From assembly GCF_002803065.1 (NCBI RefSeq), contig NZ_NNBL01000012.1, positions 155,893 through 219,892 of the forward strand: a DNA stretch of 64,000 nucleotides. The letters run 5' to 3'. The notes below the pieces were generated by a model. That model worked only from the letters and a program-made list of their open reading frames with translations, was not told where the DNA came from and did no database searches. The DNA is from Streptomyces sp. CB01635. GTDB taxonomy: Bacteria; Actinomycetota; Actinomycetes; Streptomycetales; Streptomycetaceae. How positions within the stretch are numbered: position 1 is the first letter of the stretch; each line of letters opens with the position of its first letter. This document shows positions 16,799 to 25,324 of the stretch, in pieces. The position numbers and the translations under genes were made by a program.

Positions 16799-17560
16799 AT
16801 GGGTGCGGGGCACGCGCACAAGCTCTACCGGCACGGGCACTCGCCCGTGCACGGCCTGCCGCCGCACACCAAGCTCGCCGCCGTCTTCTGCTTCGTGATC
16901 GTGGTCGTCTCCACGCCCCGCGAGGCGATGTGGGCGTTCGCCCTGTACGCGGTGCTGCTCGCGGCCGTCGCGTACGCGGCCAGAGTCCCGGCCGCCTTCC
17001 TCCTCAAGCGGCTCCTCATCGAGATCCCCTTCGTCGCCTTCGCGGTCCTCATGCCGTTCGTGGCGCAGGGCGAGCGCGTCGACGTCCTCGGGATGTCCCT
17101 CAGCGTCAACGGCCTGTGGGGCGCCTGGAACGTCCTCGCCAAGGGCACCCTCGGCGTCGCCGCGTCCGTCCTGCTCGCCTCCACGACGGAGCTGCGCGAA
17201 CTGCTGCTCGGCCTGCAACGGCTCAAGCTGCCGCCGCTCCTCGTCCAGATCGCGTCGTTCATGATCCGCTACGGCGATGTGATCACTGACGAGATGCGCC
17301 GCATGAAGATCGCCCGGGAGTCGCGCGGCTTCGAGGCGAGCGGCGTGAAGCACTGGGGCGTCCTCGCCAAGTCCGCGGGCGCCCTCTTCATCCGCTCCTA
17401 CGAGCGCGGCGAGCGCGTGCATCTGGCCATGGTCAGCCGCGGGTACGCCGGATCGATGCCGGTCATCGACGACGTGAGCGCGTCCCGCACGCAGTGGTCG
17501 TACGCCCTCACCCTCCCCTGTGCCGCTCTTGTCGTCTGTCTGCTGGGATGGCTGCTGTGA
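16799..17560 (+). CDS. nikQ: ECF transporter transmembrane component, CbiQ/NikQ
   Basis: A 253-residue EcfT protein with about five hydrophobic segments and the two Ala-Arg-Gly coupling-helix motifs of the family: ARESRGFEAS and VSRGYAGSM near the C-terminus, which contact the ATPase. It starts one base after the nikM stop, so it is translated from the same message, and its 3' end overlaps the ATPase gene. It couples ATP hydrolysis to metal release by the NikM/CbiM component. Confidence 0.85.
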   Translation: MGAGHAHKLYRHGHSPVHGLPPHTKLAAVFCFVIVVVSTPREAMWAFALYAVLLAAVAYAARVPAAFLLKRLLIEIPFVAFAVLMPFVAQGERVDVLGMSLSVNGLWGAWNVLAKGTLGVAASVLLASTTELRELLLGLQRLKLPPLLVQIASFMIRYGDVITDEMRRMKIARESRGFEASGVKHWGVLAKSAGALFIRSYERGERVHLAMVSRGYAGSMPVIDDVSASRTQWSYALTLPCAALVVCLLGWLL

Positions 17561-18339
17561 CTGTTTCCCCCGCCTCGCTCTCCCGCTCGTCGGCTTCGCC
17601 CGCATCGCTTGAGGTCAGCGGCCTCGCCTACGCCTACCCCGACGGGCACCAGGCCCTCTTCGGCGTCGACCTGACCATCGGCCGCGGTGAGCGCGTCGCC
17701 CTGCTCGGGCCCAACGGCGCTGGCAAGACGACCCTCGTGCTGCATCTCAACGGCATCCTCACCGGTGGCGCCGGCACCGTGACCGTCGCCGGTCTGCCCG
17801 TCGGCAAGCGGCACATGGCCGAGATCCGGCGCAAGGTCGGCATCGTCTTCCAGGACCCCGACGACCAGCTCTTCATGCCGACCGTCCGAGAGGACGTGGC
17901 CTTCGGGCCCGCCGCGGCCGGGGTGAAGGGGCCCGAACTCGAGGCCCGCGTGCACAAGGCCCTGGCCCAGGTCGGTATGGCCGACTTCGCCGACCGGCCG
18001 CCGCACCACCTCTCCTTCGGGCAGCGCCGCCGCGTCGCGGTCGCCACCGTCCTCGTCATGGAGCCCGAGATCCTCGTCCTGGACGAGCCCTCGTCGAACC
18101 TCGACCCGGCCTCGCGCCGCGAACTCGCCGACATCCTCCGATCGTTGGACGTCACCGTCCTGATGGTCACGCACGACCTGCCGTACGCGCTCGAACTCTG
18201 CCCGCGCTCGGTGATCCTCAGCGAGGGCGTGATCGCGGCCGACGGGACGACCGGCGACCTCCTCGCCGACGAGGACCTCATGCGCGCACACCGCCTCGAG
18301 CTCCCCTTCGGCTTCGACCCGAAGTCCGTGAAGGTCTGA
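17548..18339 (+). CDS. nikO: ECF transporter ATP-binding protein, CbiO/NikO
   Basis: An ABC ATPase of about 263 residues. Seen are Walker A GPNGAGKTT, the Q-loop region VFQDPDDQLF, the signature LSFGQRRR and Walker B ILVLDEPSSNLDP, followed by the switch His in VTHDLPYALEL. It is the only ATPase in the operon, so it probably acts as a homodimer. ATG 17548 overlaps the previous gene by 13 bases; GTG 17557, which overlaps the stop as GTGA and has GGGATGG just before it, is an equally good or better start and would remove three residues. Confidence 0.85.
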   Translation: MAAVTVSPASLSRSSASPASLEVSGLAYAYPDGHQALFGVDLTIGRGERVALLGPNGAGKTTLVLHLNGILTGGAGTVTVAGLPVGKRHMAEIRRKVGIVFQDPDDQLFMPTVREDVAFGPAAAGVKGPELEARVHKALAQVGMADFADRPPHHLSFGQRRRVAVATVLVMEPEILVLDEPSSNLDPASRRELADILRSLDVTVLMVTHDLPYALELCPRSVILSEGVIAADGTTGDLLADEDLMRAHRLELPFGFDPKSVKV

Positions 18340-18363
18340 GCGCCGAGGAATCCTCAGCGATCC

Positions 18364-19551
18364 ATGGCTGTTGCACCCGATGTGAGTGACATGAACGGCA
18401 CAGTGGCCGCCGGGTTCGAACCGGTCAGGGACGCCTTCGCGCACAACTTCGACGCGCTCGGCGAGCGCGGCGCGGGCGTGGTCGTCTACCGCGACGGACA
18501 CAAGGTCGTCGACCTGTGGGCCGGCACCCGCGACGTGAGCGGCGGCGCCCCCTGGGAGCGCGGCACAGCCCAGATCATGCGCTCCGCCACGAAGGGCGTG
18601 GCCGCCGCCGCGCTGCTCCTCCTGCACCAGCGGGGAGAGCTCGACCTGGACGCGCCGGTCGGCGCCTACTGGCCCGAGTTCAAGGAGCACGGCAAGGAGC
18701 ACGTCCTCGTCCGTGACGTCCTCGCGCACCGCGCCGGGGTGCCCGCGCTCGACCGCCCGCTGACCCCCGCCGAGGCCGCCGACCCCGACACCGGCGCCGC
18801 GGCCGTCGCCGCCCAGGCCCCCGCCTGGGAACCCGGCACGGACCACGGCTACCACGCACAGACCTACAGCTGGCTCACCGGCGAGCTCGTGCGCCGCGTC
18901 ACCGGCCGCACCGTCGGCGCCTGGATCGCCGAGCACATAGCCGCCCCCGTCGGCGCCGACCTCTGGGTCGGGCTGCCCGACGCCGAGGCGCACCGCGCCG
19001 GTCTCATCGGCCCCGTCGAACCCCCGGCAGTGCCCGGCGGCGGCCTGCGCATCCGCCCCAGGAAGAACGTCGCCGACGCGTACTCCGACCCCGGCTCCCT
19101 CACCCGCCGCGCCTTCGGCGCCATCGCCCCCGCGCCCGACGAGAACGACCCGGCCTACCGCGCGGCCGGGCTCCCCGCCTCGAACGGCGTCGGCACGGCG
19201 GAGGGGCTCGCCCGTTTCTACGCGTCCCTGATCGGCGAAGTCGACGGCGGTACCCGCCTGTTCACGCCGGACACGGCTCAGGCGGCCCGCACGGAGGCGT
19301 CCGAGGGAGCCGACCGGGTCCTCGTCGTCCCGACCCGCTTCGGACTCGGCTACATGCTCCACGGGGTCGCCTCCCCCCTCCTCGGCCCCGGCTCCTTCGG
19401 CCACCCCGGACGGGGCGGCCCGCTCGGCTTCGCGGACCCCGAGTCCGGGATCGCCTTCGGGTACGTCACGAACGGCATGCAGAAGGGCGTCACCGCCGAC
19501 CCGCGCGCCCAGGCGCTGGTGCGGGCCGTGCGCGCCTCGCTCGCCGGATAA
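18364..19551 (+). CDS. Serine hydrolase, class C beta-lactamase-like family
   Basis: A 395-residue member of the beta-lactamase/EstB-type esterase family. The nucleophile motif SxxK is MRSATKG (about residue 79), the YxN-like second motif is in HAQTYSWLTGELV, and the third motif is HPGRGGPLGF (an H/KxG element). No signal peptide is visible, so it is probably cytosolic, acting as an esterase or D-amino-acid amidase rather than a lactamase. It follows the transporter operon by 24 bp but has no evident link with metal uptake. ATG 18391 is an alternative start. Confidence 0.8.
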   Translation: MAVAPDVSDMNGTVAAGFEPVRDAFAHNFDALGERGAGVVVYRDGHKVVDLWAGTRDVSGGAPWERGTAQIMRSATKGVAAAALLLLHQRGELDLDAPVGAYWPEFKEHGKEHVLVRDVLAHRAGVPALDRPLTPAEAADPDTGAAAVAAQAPAWEPGTDHGYHAQTYSWLTGELVRRVTGRTVGAWIAEHIAAPVGADLWVGLPDAEAHRAGLIGPVEPPAVPGGGLRIRPRKNVADAYSDPGSLTRRAFGAIAPAPDENDPAYRAAGLPASNGVGTAEGLARFYASLIGEVDGGTRLFTPDTAQAARTEASEGADRVLVVPTRFGLGYMLHGVASPLLGPGSFGHPGRGGPLGFADPESGIAFGYVTNGMQKGVTADPRAQALVRAVRASLAG

Positions 19552-19591
19552 CCGCCGTGTGCCCCGGCCGCGCGCCGGGTAGCGTCGGCCC

Positions 19592-20365
19592 ATGAGGCGC
19601 TTCGAGGGGTACGGGGTCATGATCACCGGTGCGGCGCGCGGCATCGGCGCCGCCACCGCGCACAGGTTCGCCGCCGAGGGGGCGCAGGTCGCCGTCACCG
19701 ATGTGGATGCGCAGGCAGCGGAGAAGACGGCCGCCGGAATCCGTGAACAGGGCGGCGTGGCAAGGGCGTTCACCTGCGACGTCGGGTCACGTGAATCGGT
19801 GGAGGCGGCGGTCGCGGCCGCCGTGGAGGAGTTCGGCCGCCTCGACGTGCTCGTCAACAACGCCTACGCGTGCGCCCCGGACGCCGCCCGCTTCGAGGAC
19901 GAGCCGGACGACGTGTGGACCCGCGACCTCGACATCACGCTGACCGGCGCGTACCGCTGCTGCCGTGCCGCGCTGCCCCATCTGGTGGCGTCGGGCCGCG
20001 GCGCGATCGTGAGCATAGGATCCGTCAACGGCCTTCAGGACTACGGCAATCACGCGTACAGCGCCGCGAAGGCGGGGCTCGGCTCCCTCACCCGCACTCT
20101 CGCCGGGCACGCGGGCCCGCGCGGCGTCCGCGTCAACCTCGTCGCGCCGGGCACGGTGCGCACCCCCGCCTGGTCGGGCCGGGGTGCCGCCCTGGACGCC
20201 GTCAGCGGCCTCTACCCGCTGGGGCGGGTCGGTGAGCCGGAGGACATCGCGGCGGCCGTCACGTTCCTCGCCTCGCCGGACGCGGCATGGATCACCGGGG
20301 TCACACTCCCGGTCGACGGCGGCCTGACCTCGGCGAACCTGGGATTCCGCACCCAGCTCACGTAA
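19592..20365 (+). CDS. SDR family oxidoreductase
   Basis: A 257-residue classical SDR. The sequence shows MITGAARGIGAATAHRFA, the Asp that selects the cofactor in VAVTDVDA, NNAYACAP, the catalytic Ser in VSIGSVNG, YSAAKAG (YxxxK), and the C-terminal PVDGGLTSANLGF. The end is that of the 3-oxoacyl-ACP-reductase/glucose-dehydrogenase-like group. It is convergent with the DMT transporter gene, 8 bp apart, with no clear terminator between them. The substrate is unknown. Confidence 0.85.
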   Translation: MRRFEGYGVMITGAARGIGAATAHRFAAEGAQVAVTDVDAQAAEKTAAGIREQGGVARAFTCDVGSRESVEAAVAAAVEEFGRLDVLVNNAYACAPDAARFEDEPDDVWTRDLDITLTGAYRCCRAALPHLVASGRGAIVSIGSVNGLQDYGNHAYSAAKAGLGSLTRTLAGHAGPRGVRVNLVAPGTVRTPAWSGRGAALDAVSGLYPLGRVGEPEDIAAAVTFLASPDAAWITGVTLPVDGGLTSANLGFRTQLT

Positions 20366-20373
20366 CGCCCCGC

Positions 20374-21228
20374 TCAGCCGGCGGTGTGCAGCATCAGCCC
20401 GATCCCCGCCACCATCAGCCCCGCCGCCACCATTCGCGGCGTACCGAACCGTTCCTTGAAGAACACCGTCCCGATCGCCGCGCCCACGATGATCGACGAC
20501 TCGCGCAGCGCCGAGATCGGGGCGAGGTCCGCCCGCGTCTGCGCCCACAGGACGAGCCCGTACGCGGATACGGACAGCGCCGCGCCGAGCAGCCCGACCA
20601 CCGCGAACGGCCGCAGGCGCGCGGTCAGTTCGCCGCGCCACGTCCAGGCCGCGTACACCGGGACGCCGAGGCAGCCGAGCATCATCAGCCACGCGATGTA
20701 GCCGAGCGAGTTCCCGGAGGCCCGCACACCGAGGCCGTCCACCACCGTGTACGCGGCGATGGACACGCCCGTCGCGACGGCCGCCCCCACGGCCGCCCAG
20801 TCGGGCCTGCGCCCCGAGCCCCGTATGCCCCACAGGGCGAGCCCGGTCAGGCCCGCGCACGAGACCGCGACGCCCGCCGCCTGCCAGCCGTCGGGGATCT
20901 CGCCCGCGAACACCGCGGCGAGCACGGTCACCACGAGTGGTGCCGTGCCGCGCGCGATCGGGTACGCCTGGCCGAAGTCGCCGAGCCTGAACGACCGCAT
21001 GAGCAGGGCGTAGTAGGCGACGTGGAGGAGCGCGGAGCCGATCAGATACGGCCAGGCCGCGGCGTGCGGGAACGGCACGAAGGGCGCGCACGCGAGCCCG
21101 ATGAGCGCGCCGCCGCCCGAGATCAGCGTGAAGCCGACCAGCTTGTCGGTGATGTGGTGGGCGATCGCGTTCCAGCTCGCGTGCGTGACGGCCGCGAGAA
21201 GCACGGCCGCCGCGACGAGTGGGGTCAC
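20374..21228 (-). CDS. EamA/DMT family membrane transporter
   Basis: A 284-residue protein with ten predicted transmembrane helices in two EamA repeats (ATHASWNAIAHHITDKLVGF at the start of the first, SIAAYTVVDGLGVRASGNS in the second) and the conserved ALRESSIIVGAAIGTVFFKE. These proteins move metabolites across the inner membrane. GTG 21228 overlaps the stop of the YbaK-like gene as GTGA, so the two are co-translated. The frame continues upstream to 21849, but that region is the other frame of ybaK-like. Confidence 0.85.
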   Translation of the reverse strand: MTPLVAAAVLLAAVTHASWNAIAHHITDKLVGFTLISGGGALIGLACAPFVPFPHAAAWPYLIGSALLHVAYYALLMRSFRLGDFGQAYPIARGTAPLVVTVLAAVFAGEIPDGWQAAGVAVSCAGLTGLALWGIRGSGRRPDWAAVGAAVATGVSIAAYTVVDGLGVRASGNSLGYIAWLMMLGCLGVPVYAAWTWRGELTARLRPFAVVGLLGAALSVSAYGLVLWAQTRADLAPISALRESSIIVGAAIGTVFFKERFGTPRMVAAGLMVAGIGLMLHTAG

Positions 21229-21731
21229 TGAGCGCTCTCGCGCACGTCGACGAGGTTCGCGCCGGCGTGTGCGATCAGCGACTTGGGGTCCATGGGGAAC
21301 ACGGCGTACGGGGTGCCGGCGGCGGCCCACACGGTGTCGTGGTCCAGGAGCGAGCGGTCGGCGAGGACCCGGGTCCTGGTGAGGTGTCCGAAGGGCGGGA
21401 TGCCGCCGATCGCGTATCCGGTCGTCGCGCGCACGACGTCCGCCTTGGCGCGGGTGACCTTCTCGGCGCCCAGCTCGCGCCGGACCAGCTCCACGTCCAC
21501 CCGCGACGCACCGTCCATCAGGACAAGCACCGGCACCCCGTCCGCCGCGAAGATCAGCGACTTGCAGATCTGGCTGAGTTCGCAGTCGATCGCGGCCGCC
21601 GCCTCCTGCGCGGTCCTGGTCGCCTCCGGGAAGCGGCGGACGAGCGGGAGTACGTCGGCCAGGCCCAGCTCGGCGAGGGCTTCGGCGAAACGGGGGTGCG
21701 CGGCGGATGCAGCGGGTTCCGGGGTGCTCAT
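21225..21731 (-). CDS. YbaK/EbsC-type aminoacyl-tRNA deacylase
   Basis: A 168-residue YbaK/ProX-domain protein. The conserved lysine is in ELSQICKSLIF; further typical segments are VTRAKADVVRATTGYAIGGI then PPFGH, and LLDHDTVWAAAGTP. The family removes wrong amino acids from tRNA in trans (for example Ala or Cys from tRNA-Pro). It is first gene of a two-gene unit with the DMT transporter; the pairing is probably only transcriptional. Confidence 0.85.
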   Translation of the reverse strand: MSTPEPAASAAHPRFAEALAELGLADVLPLVRRFPEATRTAQEAAAAIDCELSQICKSLIFAADGVPVLVLMDGASRVDVELVRRELGAEKVTRAKADVVRATTGYAIGGIPPFGHLTRTRVLADRSLLDHDTVWAAAGTPYAVFPMDPKSLIAHAGANLVDVRESAQ

Positions 21732-21799
21732 AGCCGCACCGTAGCGCTCCGTGTACCCGCCACGCGACCAGGTATCGGCCCCGCTGCCAGCCTCCGCCG

Positions 21800-23464
21800 T
21801 CAGTCCCCCGCCAGCAGCATCTGCCGCACCACGGGACCCGCCGAGTCACCGCCGTGGCCGCCCTGCTGGACGACCGCCGCCGAGGCCAGGTCGCCGCGCC
21901 AGGCCGTGAACCAGCCGTTCGGCTCCTTCTGCCCGTCGACCTCCGCCGAGCCGGTCTTCGCGCCCATGTCGGTGCCGAGACCCGACATCGGCTCGACCGC
22001 CGTACCGGCGACCGCCGTGTAGTGCAGCAGGTCGCGCAGGGCGCCCACGGTCGACGGGGACAGCTTGCGGGACGCCGTGGCGAGCGTGCGGTGGTCGAAT
22101 TCGGGCGAGACGAGGTAGGGCTGCTTGAACTCGCCCGTCTTGGCGGTGGCGACGACCGACGCCATGTTGAGCGGGTTCATCCGCACCCCGCCCTGCCCGA
22201 TCAGCGAGGCCGCCATCTGCGCCTGCGACTGCACCGGGACCGCGCCGTCGAAGCTGGGCACGCCGATCGACCAGTTGTCGCGGCCGAGCCCGAAGACCTC
22301 CTGCGCCTGCTTCGTCAGGTCGCCGTCCTCCAGCTCCTTGGCCTGGCTGATGAAGGCGGTGTTGCACGAGCGCGCGAAGCTGGCCCGGAACGTGCCGTCC
22401 TTGATCTCGAACTTGTCGTCGTTCTGGAACTTCCAGCCGCCGTACGTCACGTACTTGGGGCACGGGTGCTTCTTGTCGACGCCCGCGAGGTTCTTCTCCA
22501 GGAGCATCGACGACGTCACGATCTTCATCGTGGAGCCGGGCGCGAGGGAGCCCTGGAAGGCCGTGTTGAAGCCTTCGGGGCGGGAGTTGGCGACCGCGAG
22601 GATCTCCCCGGTCGACGGCTTGATGGTGACCACCGCGGCCTTCTCCCGCTTGGCGACCTCGCGTTCGGCGACGGCCTGCGACGTCGGGCTGATCGTCGTA
22701 CGCAGCGTGCCGGGCGTGCCCTTGGAGAGCGTGACGAGCGTCTTGTCGGGCGTGTGCTCGCTCTCCTTGCCGCTGTCCTTGTGGACGACGCGCAGCTCGA
22801 TGCCCGCCGTGCCGCCGGCCTTCTTGCCGTACTTCTCGCGCAGCCCGTCGATGACGGTGCCGAGCGAGGGGTACTTGGCCGTGGTCAGCTCGTTCCCGGA
22901 GCGGTCCGTCGCCTTGATCGGCGGGTCACCGGCCGCACCCGTGACGAGCCGGTCACCGTCCTTGAGGTCCGGGTGCACGACGGACGCCTGCCACCCGACG
23001 AGCGGCTTGCCGTCCTTCACCCGCCGCACGACGGTCAGTTCGGAGCCGTACGCGAACGGCTTCGACTTTCCCCCGTACGAGAGCGTCGCCGACACCGCGA
23101 ACGGCATCTTCGCCCCGGCACGCTTCCCGGGCACCAGCTTCACCCCGGACAGATGGGCGTCCTTGCCGTACGAGGTGAGGGCGGCCGTCGCCGCGGTGGC
23201 GTCGTCCGTGGCGGCCGCCGCCTTCGCGGTGTCGCCCGCGGCCCACGCGGTCAGGAACCGGTCGGCCGCGGTGCGGACCTCGGCCGCGGTGACGGGACCC
23301 GTCTTGACGTGGGGCTTGTCGTCGGCCGCGGCCGTCCGGTCCGAGTCGCTGCTGAAGAGGGCGTAGGCGCTGACTCCGGCGCCGAGCACCACGACGGCGA
23401 CCACGCCGCCGATCACGGCCGCGGTCGCCTTCTTGCGCTCGGGTTGCCTGCCTCTGCTGCCCAC
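21800..23464 (-). CDS. Penicillin-binding transpeptidase with MecA_N domain (copy 1)
   Basis: A 554-residue class B PBP. It has an N-terminal membrane anchor (residues about 14-37), an NTF2-like MecA_N domain (about 58-170), a dimerisation-like part, and the transpeptidase domain with SxxK at Ser311 (STMK), SxN at 366-368 (SCN) and KTG at 503-505 (KTGSAE). It makes cell-wall cross-links outside the membrane. MecA_N PBPs are sometimes low-affinity for beta-lactams. A tandem paralogue lies just upstream in transcription order (23557-25194). All catalytic motifs are intact. Confidence 0.9.
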   Translation of the reverse strand: MGSRGRQPERKKATAAVIGGVVAVVVLGAGVSAYALFSSDSDRTAAADDKPHVKTGPVTAAEVRTAADRFLTAWAAGDTAKAAAATDDATAATAALTSYGKDAHLSGVKLVPGKRAGAKMPFAVSATLSYGGKSKPFAYGSELTVVRRVKDGKPLVGWQASVVHPDLKDGDRLVTGAAGDPPIKATDRSGNELTTAKYPSLGTVIDGLREKYGKKAGGTAGIELRVVHKDSGKESEHTPDKTLVTLSKGTPGTLRTTISPTSQAVAEREVAKREKAAVVTIKPSTGEILAVANSRPEGFNTAFQGSLAPGSTMKIVTSSMLLEKNLAGVDKKHPCPKYVTYGGWKFQNDDKFEIKDGTFRASFARSCNTAFISQAKELEDGDLTKQAQEVFGLGRDNWSIGVPSFDGAVPVQSQAQMAASLIGQGGVRMNPLNMASVVATAKTGEFKQPYLVSPEFDHRTLATASRKLSPSTVGALRDLLHYTAVAGTAVEPMSGLGTDMGAKTGSAEVDGQKEPNGWFTAWRGDLASAAVVQQGGHGGDSAGPVVRQMLLAGD

Positions 23465-23556
23465 CGGTCCTCCGTCGTTGCCTGTCTGCCCGGTCCACTG
23501 GGTTCCTCGCGGACGGCTCAGACTAAGGCGTCTTGATAAGTGCCCCCGACGTCGGC

Positions 23557-25194
23557 TCAGCTACCCGCCCGTAGCACCGCCGCCACGATCGGGCCCGCGG
23601 CGTCGCCGCCGTGGCCGCCCTCCTCGGTGACCGCGGCCGCCGCGACGTCCCCGCGGTAGGCGGTGAACCAGCTGTTCGACTTGGTCTGGCCGGTGACCTC
23701 CGCCGAGCCGGTCTTGGCGCCGATCTCCGGGCCGAGACCCGCCATGACCTGCGCGGCGGTGCCCACCGTCGCGGTGCGGTACATCATCTGCCGCAGCTGA
23801 GCGGCGGTGCTGGGGGCGAGGCCGCGGGCGGGGGCGAGCTGCCGGTCGTCGAGGGAGCGCGGCACGATCACCGGCTGCCGGAAGACACCCGTCTTCGCGG
23901 TCGCCGTGACGGACGCCATGTTCAGCGGGTTCATCTGGATCTGGCCCTGCCCGATCGCGTTGGCCGCGCGGTCGGGGCCGCCGGACGGAGGGATCTTGCC
24001 GTCCGCCGACGCGATGCCGGTCTTCCAGTTGTCCTGGCCGAGACCGAAGCGGTCCTGCGCCTCACGCGTCAACGACTCGTCCGTCAGCGGCTTCTCGTCG
24101 ATGAGCTTCACGAACGCGGTGTTGCAGGACCGCGCGAAGCTGTCCGCGAGGTTGGCGCCCTCGTTGGCCTTCATGCCCGGAAGGTTGTGGAACGTCTGGC
24201 TCTGCCAGGTCGCCGTGTCCGGGCAGGGCGCCGGGCTGCTGACCGAGGCGACACCGTTGTCGATGAGCATCGCCGTCGTGATGATCTTCATCGTGGAGCC
24301 GGGGGCCTGCTCGCCCTGGAAGGCGGCGTTGAAGCCGTCCTGGCGGTGGTTGGCGACCGCGAGGACCTGGCCCGTGCTCGGCTGCACGGCCACCACGGAC
24401 GACTCGTCGAAGCTCTTCACGGCCTTCTCCGCCGCCGCCTGCGCGGTCGCGCTGAGCGTCGTGTGCAGCTCGCCGGCCTTGCCCTTCACCAGCGTGAGCA
24501 GCGTCTTGGTCCCGGCGTCCTCGTTCTCGGGCTGGATGTACGTCTCCACACCCGCTCGGCCGCCGGCCGTGTCACCGTACTTCTCGCGCAGCTGGTCCAG
24601 GATCGGCCCGAGCGAGGGGTACTTCTCCTTCGTCAGGACGGCGCCCGAGCGGTCCACGGCCTCGATGGGCGGCGCCGAGGCCTCGCCCGTGACGAGGGTG
24701 TCGCCCCTGCGCATGTCCGGGTGTACGACGGACGCCTGCCAGTCGACCAGCGCCCTGCCGGTGTTGAGGCCCCGCACGATCTTCAGCGAGGAGTCGTACG
24801 AGAGGGTCTTCTTCTTCCCCTCGAACGACACCGTGGCCTTCACCTTGAACGGCACCTGCGCCCCCGAGGGCGCCCCCGCCGTCAGCGTGGTCTGCGTGAT
24901 GTGCGCGTCGTCGTGCCAGCCGGTCAGCGCCGAGAGCGCAGACTCCGCGTTGTTCGTGTACGTCGACGCGGAGTCCGGGTCGGACTTCGCCCAGGCCGCG
25001 AGGAACTTCTGCGACACGTCCTTGATCTCGTCCGCCGTCGGCGGCCCGGTCCTGCGCGGCGAGGGTGCCCCCGCCGTACTCGATCCGCCCGAACCGGTCA
25101 CGGCTGTCACCACGTTGTACGCGCCGTATCCCGCGCCCCCGACCATGATGGCGAACACCCCGCCGATCACAGCCGCCTTGGCCCCCTTGCGCAT
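23557..25194 (-). CDS. Penicillin-binding transpeptidase with MecA_N domain (copy 2)
   Basis: A 545-residue paralogue of the next gene, with the same order: anchor (about 8-30), MecA_N domain (about 53-165), and transpeptidase with Ser300-Lys303 (STMK), SCN at 356-358 and KTG at 494-496. The C-terminal part is especially like copy 1 (GAKTGSAE, NSWFTAYRGD against NGWFTAWRGD), while the MecA_N part is more diverged. The two genes are 92 bp apart on one strand and may be co-transcribed. The promoter probably lies in 25195-25290, where TAAAGT (minus strand) could be a -10 element. Confidence 0.9.
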   Translation of the reverse strand: MRKGAKAAVIGGVFAIMVGGAGYGAYNVVTAVTGSGGSSTAGAPSPRRTGPPTADEIKDVSQKFLAAWAKSDPDSASTYTNNAESALSALTGWHDDAHITQTTLTAGAPSGAQVPFKVKATVSFEGKKKTLSYDSSLKIVRGLNTGRALVDWQASVVHPDMRRGDTLVTGEASAPPIEAVDRSGAVLTKEKYPSLGPILDQLREKYGDTAGGRAGVETYIQPENEDAGTKTLLTLVKGKAGELHTTLSATAQAAAEKAVKSFDESSVVAVQPSTGQVLAVANHRQDGFNAAFQGEQAPGSTMKIITTAMLIDNGVASVSSPAPCPDTATWQSQTFHNLPGMKANEGANLADSFARSCNTAFVKLIDEKPLTDESLTREAQDRFGLGQDNWKTGIASADGKIPPSGGPDRAANAIGQGQIQMNPLNMASVTATAKTGVFRQPVIVPRSLDDRQLAPARGLAPSTAAQLRQMMYRTATVGTAAQVMAGLGPEIGAKTGSAEVTGQTKSNSWFTAYRGDVAAAAVTEEGGHGGDAAGPIVAAVLRAGS

Positions 25195-25270
25195 GCTGCG
25201 TCCCCTCCCCAGGTTCCGGTGGGGAACTTTAGGCGGCAGCCGTGCCCGGTGTGACGAGAGTGCGCAGATG

Positions 25271-25290
25271 TTGTCCGAACTTGTCCGAAC
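25271..25290. repeat. Direct repeat TTGTCCGAAC x2 upstream of the PBP pair
   Basis: Two adjacent exact copies of TTGTCCGAAC lie between the pmt stop and the PBP genes, about 77 bp upstream of the first PBP start codon. The 10-bp period equals one helical turn, which would suit a dimeric activator on one DNA face. No regulator can be named. Confidence 0.5.
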
Positions 25291-25324
25291 GGAGACCGCT
25301 TGCGCGGGGTCGGGTCGTCCGAGG

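Noticed and set aside
17398..19860. 820-codon open frame on the minus strand
   Set aside because: It is the antisense shadow of nikO and the serine hydrolase gene; low-complexity Arg/Glu/Gly composition with no known motif, while the plus-strand genes have complete motifs.
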